Positions 58,026 through 64,000 of a stretch of 64,000 nt of DNA are shown here, one piece after another. How positions within the stretch are numbered: the stretch's first letter is position 1; every line of letters begins with the position of its first letter. The stretch is from Tethya wilhelma (taxonomy: Eukaryota > Porifera > Demospongiae > Tethyida > Tethyidae). Position numbers and translations under genes: made by a program. Under the pieces are notes generated by a model. The model had not been told where the DNA came from. It ran no database searches and was given only the letters and a program-made list of their open reading frames with translations. The stretch is from positions 2,040,817 to 2,104,816 of the forward strand of contig CAXIPT010000006.1 of the NCBI GenBank assembly GCA_964030475.1, given 5' to 3'.

Positions 58026-58737
58026 CTGAGATGTAAATTTCACCAAGTTAGCGCATACACACGCACACACACACACACAGACACAAACGCATGTACACAC
58101 GCACATAGGTACACACACACACACACACAAAACTAAGCAACTTCTGAATAGACCAGAACAGCACGAAAATATCACATGCCAAAATACCAACAATGCCCTA
58201 TAGTCAAACAGATGCTCACACAATAATATGTACTGTAAGATACCTGCACAATTATATCAATTATCATATACTATCTATCATTATATCAGAAGCACCACTA
58301 AGAGGATAAGCTACTTTTAAAAGGTTGCAAGAGCATTCCAACAAGAAAGTTATGAGACCTTGAAGCTAGTAGCTACCATAAAAGTTGCTAGCAGTTACTG
58401 AGGACAGCTACCATTAAATGTGTGGTGTTAGCTAAAGAGAGGTGACAAAGATACATTTAAAATTAACACCTTGTGAATTGAGAGAAGAAGAGAAAATAGG
58501 GGGGAATTTTTTAACCACAAAGAGTTAATTTGTACAGTTCTTTTTTTTTCCACACAAATTCTTTTCCAAGGTCAAGGTAGGTTTGTAGCGACTGTAAAAC
58601 TACAACAGTAAAGTTCTACAGTACCCTCAAATGCCTACAGCAACCGGAAAACTCCCAAACAACCCGTGAATGTTTTTTAGGGGGGGCCAAAGCTAGCTCA
58701 CCCAAATAACTTTCCATCTCAAAAGACATGCTTACCT

Positions 58738-58860
58738 CTCTATGCGAATACCAGAGGTCCTACTAGAAACGCGAACTCTATCCAGTAGCTCTCTCTGTGT
58801 CGGCGGCCACACACACAAACAAACACAAGGCGCTTGTCTCTGCCAGGCAGGGATGTTGTT
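58738..58860 (-). other. Possible 5'-UTR exon of the minus-strand gene
   Basis: On the minus strand CGCATAGAGAG is followed by GTAAGCATG, a good donor, and no long frame is present. Its position head to head with the SMIM12-like gene fits a shared promoter. Weak support. Confidence 0.3.
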
Positions 58861-58950
58861 CCACCACGATGTGTGTAGGAATGGGTCGGCCCAGCCCATT
58901 GTGAATAATTGAATTTTTTGGTTAGTTATTAAAGCGGTGGGCGGTTACGA

Positions 58951-58990
58951 AAAAAGTGCTGAATCGGCAAAAAAATGTGCTGAATCAGCA
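58951..58990. promoter_or_regulatory. Two MARE-like palindromes upstream of the SMIM12-like gene
   Basis: TGCTGAATCGGCA (58957-58969) and TGCTGAATCAGCA (58978-58990). The second is identical to the 13-bp palindrome in both aminopeptidase promoters. Confidence 0.5.
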
Positions 58991-59113
58991 AATAGCAAAG
59001 GTGACTCATCAAAGAAATAACTATAAGTCGTCAATACTTGAAAACTACACTCGAAAACATATCAAGTACTTGCCTAACGGACGACCAAAGACCAACTGTA
59101 ACAGGTACGAACA

Positions 59114-59353
59114 ATGGCGGTGCCTTGGCAAGTTGCCATTCAAGTTGTAAAACGTTACTTTCCTCAAGTCCTCCTTCCTATCACCATCACTGTCGGCTTC
59201 ATTGGCTACTCCATCGAGAACTATATCAGACCGCCGAGGCAGCTGACTCAGAGATCAAAGAGCATCTCAGAACAGAGGGAAGAGAGACGACTAAGAGAGA
59301 TGGAAGATGGTGGCAGCAGCGCAGAGAAGATCACAAGGCAAAGAACGAGCTAA
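59114..59353 (+). CDS. SMIM12: SMIM12-like small membrane protein
   Basis: Single exon, 79 residues. One transmembrane helix at about 17-37 (FPQVLLPITITVGFIGYSIE) followed by NYIRPP and a charged segment with KSISEQREERRLREM. The GY-x-x-E...IR...KSISERREDRKL pattern is characteristic of SMIM12, a conserved single-pass protein of unknown function. The length is slightly shorter than the vertebrate protein (about 92), mainly at the C-terminus. Human SMIM12 also has an uninterrupted coding exon. Confidence 0.75.
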   Translation: MAVPWQVAIQVVKRYFPQVLLPITITVGFIGYSIENYIRPPRQLTQRSKSISEQREERRLREMEDGGSSAEKITRQRTS

Positions 59354-60890
59354 AAAGGTCACAGTTGCGTGTGTCACATTGTAAGACATTCAGCACACAC
59401 ACACACACACACACACATGGACATTCAAATTTATACCCAGTTAAGTAGTTACATATTTATTTCAGGCTTTAAATATGTATGATTTTCACACTACACAATA
59501 ATTATTGTGTTAATTTTTTAATCAAACTTGTTTAAGTCAGGGGTCTACTCATGATGGGAGCTATTCAAGTGCACTGAACGTTAATTTTTCGTGACTATAT
59601 ATTTAAAAGACAAGCATGCATGTCTTTCCTCGTCTTCTTAATAAGCGTTCGTCACTGCTTGCAAAAGTCGCGGTAAACCATCTCATTCATTGCATCATCA
59701 GTCACCTACTTCTGTACTATTATGGCATACATAGATCACGTATGCCTGTACTCTGTAACCATGCAGGCTCTTCCCTTTGATAGGTTCAGTTTGTAAAGTC
59801 GGAAATGGTTGTTGTACTCAAATACTATCAAATTCTTCATCTGTATAATACAGTGTATAGCTACTCTCAATCATGTTGATGCATCATCTGCTTTTCAAAA
59901 AATAATAAAGGATAACTAATAAGCAGGAGGAAGGGGCTGGTCTAGATAAAATTACTAAATTATATAGACCCTATTTGCTGCAGTTTTATTTGTGATCAAG
60001 ACTTGAAGTTGAAATGTTTCACAACAGAAAAGAAGCGAGAAAGAGACTTTGAGTGAATTTCTGAGAAAAGAGTAGTTTGTAAAATAATCTTCACTGAGAA
60101 GATCAAACGCTTCCTATACTAATGATCATGATTATGCTGCAAGGTGCTAATGATGATATGCTACAAGATAAATTCATACGTGAAACCCCAACATTGCTGC
60201 AGTGCATGTATATATACCGTTTCCTTATTGTCAAGTTTTTACAGTCACCATTTTGATATGTACTTCCTCCAAGGAAAAAAGAAACTCTACAACACCCCCT
60301 CACATATACACGGCTCCACAATGAGTCCACAGGCAATACCTTGGCACCTACATACATACATACATTAGTCTGGCGTATCCAGACCCTTTACTTGCGCGCT
60401 ATCGTGTAAATGATCTGGATACGCCAGACTACATGCATACATACTCACACAGTAACTGTATATAGTAACTTATATAGTCTCTGTTAATGTTTTCCTCATC
60501 TTGTATGACATAAACTACAACAGTACATCGTGCGGTACATTAGGAAAAGTAATATATCTGACATATTATAATAAGTACTGTCAGTAAAATATAAATTATG
60601 TAAAACGTATCCATTACATATTATAGTACCATATTTGATTAAATATAATGCTCTTGGAACTTTGAGAGTTGCTGCAGTACTTTTGAATTGTGCTCATGTG
60701 CAATTGTGATCAAGTTTTATCGTTTTAACCAGAGAATACAATAGTACCACGAGGGAGTGTGTCGTGTGTGCTGCATGTGGGCAGATGTGGGTGACCGCAG
60801 TTATGGGTTACCGTATTCATTATGATATTCATTACCTATTGTTGCTGCCACGCCCACTAATTACAAGGCACTCACCATAAATAGTTATAG
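59354..60890. other. Intergenic region with fold-back element
   Basis: AT-rich. Contains the fold-back at 60366-60431. No gene recognised. Confidence 0.45.
60366..60431. mobile_element. 66-bp fold-back element
   Basis: TAGTCTGGCGTATCCAGA at the left edge and its complement at the right edge, 18-bp arms, with a GC-rich loop (CTTGCGCGCTATCG). Embedded in CATA-rich sequence that obscures a target duplication. Confidence 0.7.
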
Positions 60891-60894
60891 CCCA

Positions 60895-61187
60895 ATTGAT
60901 GTATAAACGAAGCAGCTAGGAAAAAACAGCAGGAGATATATCTGAAGACAACGCTTGAAGTCCTGTTGAAAGATCTTCGTAAACTTGTTCCTCTTCAAGT
61001 CACAGTTCAGTTGGAAAGTTTTCACAAAGCAACGAGCAACAAAAGCAGCTGGCTGTTTCTATCTTGACCTCAACAAGCCTGCAAGTACTGACATACACGG
61101 AGAGAAAGCAAGCTAGCTGCGTTGCGTGGGCTTCTGGAGCAACAAATTGATCGTTTATTTGTTTCTAACGAGACCCATATCTTTCAG
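60895..61187 (+). other. Probable 5'-UTR exon of the gene starting at 63721
   Basis: TGTATAAAC near 60899 could be a TATA box. The following sequence ends in CTTTCAG followed by GTAAGT at 61188. The next plausible acceptor on this strand before a coding exon is CACACACAG at 63695. Start is uncertain. Confidence 0.4.
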
Positions 61188-61537
61188 GTAAGTCAAGTAA
61201 TGTCCTCTACTGTAAGGGCCTGACTATGATAGACTATTTTGCTGATATTTTTTTTTTTTGTTTTTTTTTCTTTTTGAGCAAATGAAGGCAAGGTAGTACA
61301 TATAAGTACTGGGCTGATCGGTACTGATATATTGCTACACCCTCTGATTGATAAATAGATTGTGTTCCACTGTTAGTGAATGTATGCTGAGTTTAATAGT
61401 GTAGGACTCAGTTTCAAGTTGCTGCTTTTAGACTAGTGGGCTTAGGTTCTGCGATCTAGTTCAATATTACATTTATTTGCCTAGAGGCTGTATAGGAATT
61501 TAATAAAAGTTGCAAAGCTAAACCCATAGAAAGTTTA

Positions 61538-61809
61538 AGATTTCAAGTTGGGCATTTGTTTGTAAATATTGTGTCTAATAGAATTTTACAAAGTAGATGT
61601 GTACGCAGAATGTTTTGGTCTGTGCCATATGCTTGAAGAAATATCGACTGATCTAGACTCGAACAAAGTGAAGACTTTATTATTGTGTTAGTGTATGTAC
61701 ACTGTGTGTGTGTGTGTGTGTGTGTGTGTGCACGCCACAGTGTGTGTGTTCGCGTGGATAATATGGAAATGGCTAAACATTTGCCTTCAAGTCAATATTC
61801 AGTACATTG

Positions 61810-61856
<47 letters not shown>

Positions 61857-62837
61857 TTGTTGGTCAGCTATAGCTTCACTTGTCCACAAGCCTCTTTGTT
61901 CTTGCTAGGAAGTTAGCCCACAAAATATTCTAGTTTCTTATACTCTTTGCACTTTACTACTTGTGTCCCTTGTATGGATGCTGGTTCTAAATTGGTTTGC
62001 AGTTTCATTCAAAAGTCTAGCTTAAAAGACCTGATTCTAGAACTTGTGGAAGTAGAAAGGTTATTTATTGTTGAAGGGTGTGGAGGGGAAGGGGGAGATG
62101 TAAAAAAGAAACGTCTAATAAATTATTTTTTTTAGCACAAATTAATTCACAATTATCCAAAGAAACACATTCTTAGCTCGTTTCTCTATATGAACTCTTT
62201 GAGTATATTTATTGACATTTTAACTACCTATATATCTGCATGTGTACAGTGAACTTCTAACAGTGGTTTGATTTGGTCTTTGCTGTGTTGCTGAATTTCT
62301 TAAGTATGTTTTGATTCGTACAGAAAAACTACGAACATGTCGCAAATTAAACAGAAAGTGTAGATGGAAGCTATCACAAAAATGTTGCAACTTTTTAAAA
62401 AATGTTCTAGTTTTTTGTTTACAAAATATCGACATACTTTAGCGCACGCCGAACGTCATTCATTATCTTATTTTTCTGTATGTTTAAATGAGGAGTTGTG
62501 CAATCAAATTGTATGTGGTATAGTATGATTGTGTGAGTGCTTGTTTTTCTTTCTCCACTCAATGNAGATTTCAAGTTGGGCATTTGTTTGTAAATATTGT
62601 GTCTAATAGAATTTTACAAAGTAGATGTGTACGCAGAATGTTTTGGTCTGTGCCATATGCTTGAAGAAATATCGACTGATCTAGACTCGAACAAAGTGAA
62701 GACTTTATTATTGTGTTAGTGTATGTACACTGTGTGTGTGTGTGTGTGTGTGTGTGTGCACGCCACAGTGTGTGTGTTCGCGTGGATAATATGGAAATGG
62801 CTAAACATTTGCCTTCAAGTCAATATTCAGTACATTG

Positions 62838-62888
<51 letters not shown>

Positions 62889-63596
62889 TTGTTGGTCAGC
62901 TATAGCTTCACTTGTCCACAAGCCTCTTTGTTCTTGCTAGGAAGTTAGCCCACAAAATATTCTAGTTTCTTATACTCTTTGCACTTTACTACTTGTGTCC
63001 CTTGTATGGATGCTGGTTCTAAATTGGTTTGCAGTTTCATTCAAAAGTCTAGCTTAAAAGACCTGATTCTAGAACTTGTGGAAGTAGAAAGGTTATTTAT
63101 TGTTGAAGGGTGTGGAGGGGAAGGGGGAGATGTAAAAAAGAAACGTCTAATAAATTATTTTTTTTAGCACAAATTAATTCACAATTATCCAAAGAAACAC
63201 ATTCTTAGCTCGTTTCTCTATATGAACTCTTTGAGTATATTTATTGACATTTTAACTACCTATATATCTGCATGTGTACAGTGAACTTCTAACAGTGGTT
63301 TGATTTGGTCTTTGCTGTGTTGCTGAATTTCTTAAGTATGTTTTGATTCGTACAGAAAAACTACGAACATGTCGCAAATTAAACAGAAAGTGTAGATGGA
63401 AGCTATCACAAAAATGTTGCAACTTTTTAAAAAATGTTCTAGTTTTTTGTTTACAAAATATCGACATACTTTAGCGCACGCCGAACGTCATTCATTATCT
63501 TATTTTTCTGTATGTTTAAATGAGGAGTTGTGCAATCAAATTGTATGTGGTATAGTATGATTGTGTGAGTGCTTGTTTTTCTTTCTCCACTCAATG
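61538..63596. repeat. 1.03-kb direct duplication across a single N (62565)
   Basis: 61538-62564 and 62566-63596 appear identical apart from about four bases in a CA tract. The single N sits exactly between them. This is what two overlapping contig ends or two haplotype contigs look like when joined without merging. Confidence 0.9.
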
Positions 63597-63639
63597 TTCA
63601 AATTTGGTGTCAGATTTGTGATAACTTTACTCACACTGT

Positions 63640-63679
<40 letters not shown>

Positions 63680-63695
63680 ACTCACTCACACACAG

Positions 63696-64000
63696 CTACT
63701 CCATTCCTCCCACAACAAACATGGCTGACTACACTCCGACCAGCTACACTGTACGCAATAGCCTCATGTTCGCCTACAGAGCACTCAAATCGAAACCCCG
63801 ATACATAAAAGACTCGACCATTTCTCCTTACGAAGATTTCTACAACCATCTCACACAAACCATGAGTCCGCAAAAGAAGTTGGACTACTCTATACCCCAC
63901 AGCGAAATCGAGTCTTTCTACGTAGGGCGTCTTTCGGAGGCAAACTTTATCAAGTACGTCGAGAGTCGAGTTTGTTCCAAGATTATGAACGATGCTCCTG
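63696..64000 (+). CDS. Unrecognised gene, first coding exon, runs off the window
   Basis: After an acceptor at 63691-63695 the first ATG (63721) opens a frame that continues to the end of the window (93 codons): MADYTPTSYTVRNSLMFAYR, then a Tyr/Lys-rich soluble segment. The codon use is more GC-rich than the flanks. No signal peptide or membrane segment in this part. I do not recognise the family. Confidence 0.65.

Overview
The window looks like AT-rich demosponge nuclear DNA, probably Haplosclerida such as Amphimedon. The reasons are short GT-AG introns, abundant (CA)n/(GA)n tracts and small fold-back elements, two short-chain (spongin-type) collagen genes, apextrin-like genes, and a large intronless beta-helix multipass membrane gene. 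The species call is inference. About ten isolated N characters and one run of 163 N mark assembly seams, and sequence is duplicated across several of them, so gene copies near seams may be two haplotypes rather than true paralogs.

Layout. 0.7-2.8 kb (+): 3' exons of a receptor-type protein tyrosine phosphatase. 3.2-4.3 kb (-): a mitochondrial CISD3-like [2Fe-2S] protein, head to head with a leucyl aminopeptidase (4.5 kb, +) that is cut after exon 3. From about 6.1 kb the same locus appears again: phosphatase copy b (frameshifted), CISD3 copy b (13.1-14.2 kb) and a complete 567-residue aminopeptidase (14.3-26.0 kb). Between these lie a complete Ig-like/Fn3/transmembrane receptor with an ITIM-like tail (8.3-10.7 kb, +) and two fragments of related receptors on the minus strand. 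A 1511-codon intronless gene (17.0-21.5 kb, -) sits inside intron 4 of the aminopeptidase. 26.8-37.7 kb (-): a phospholipase C-beta of at least 25 exons, lacking its N-terminal exons.

38.5-57.2 kb holds the most unusual region, a cluster of small secreted modular proteins. Two short-chain collagens alternate with two apextrin-like (ApeC) genes in a tandem duplication. Three more genes follow that reuse the same N-terminal fibrinogen/COLFI-like cysteine module but attach it either to a PLAT-like domain or to the collagen C-terminal (NC) domain without any Gly-X-Y repeat. Every junction is a phase-1 intron, so the C-terminal exon behaves as an exchangeable cassette. The genes share a TATA box and start region, and most share a further upstream element. 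An inverted segment (55.5-57.2 kb) carries another apextrin-like gene and a PLAT-like fragment, and looks like an alternative haplotype of 48.2-49.0 kb.

57.9-64 kb: a putative terminal exon with a hydrophobic tail (-), a SMIM12-like gene (+), a 5'-UTR exon, an intron containing a 1.03-kb near-exact duplication across a single N, and the first coding exon of an unrecognised gene running off the window.
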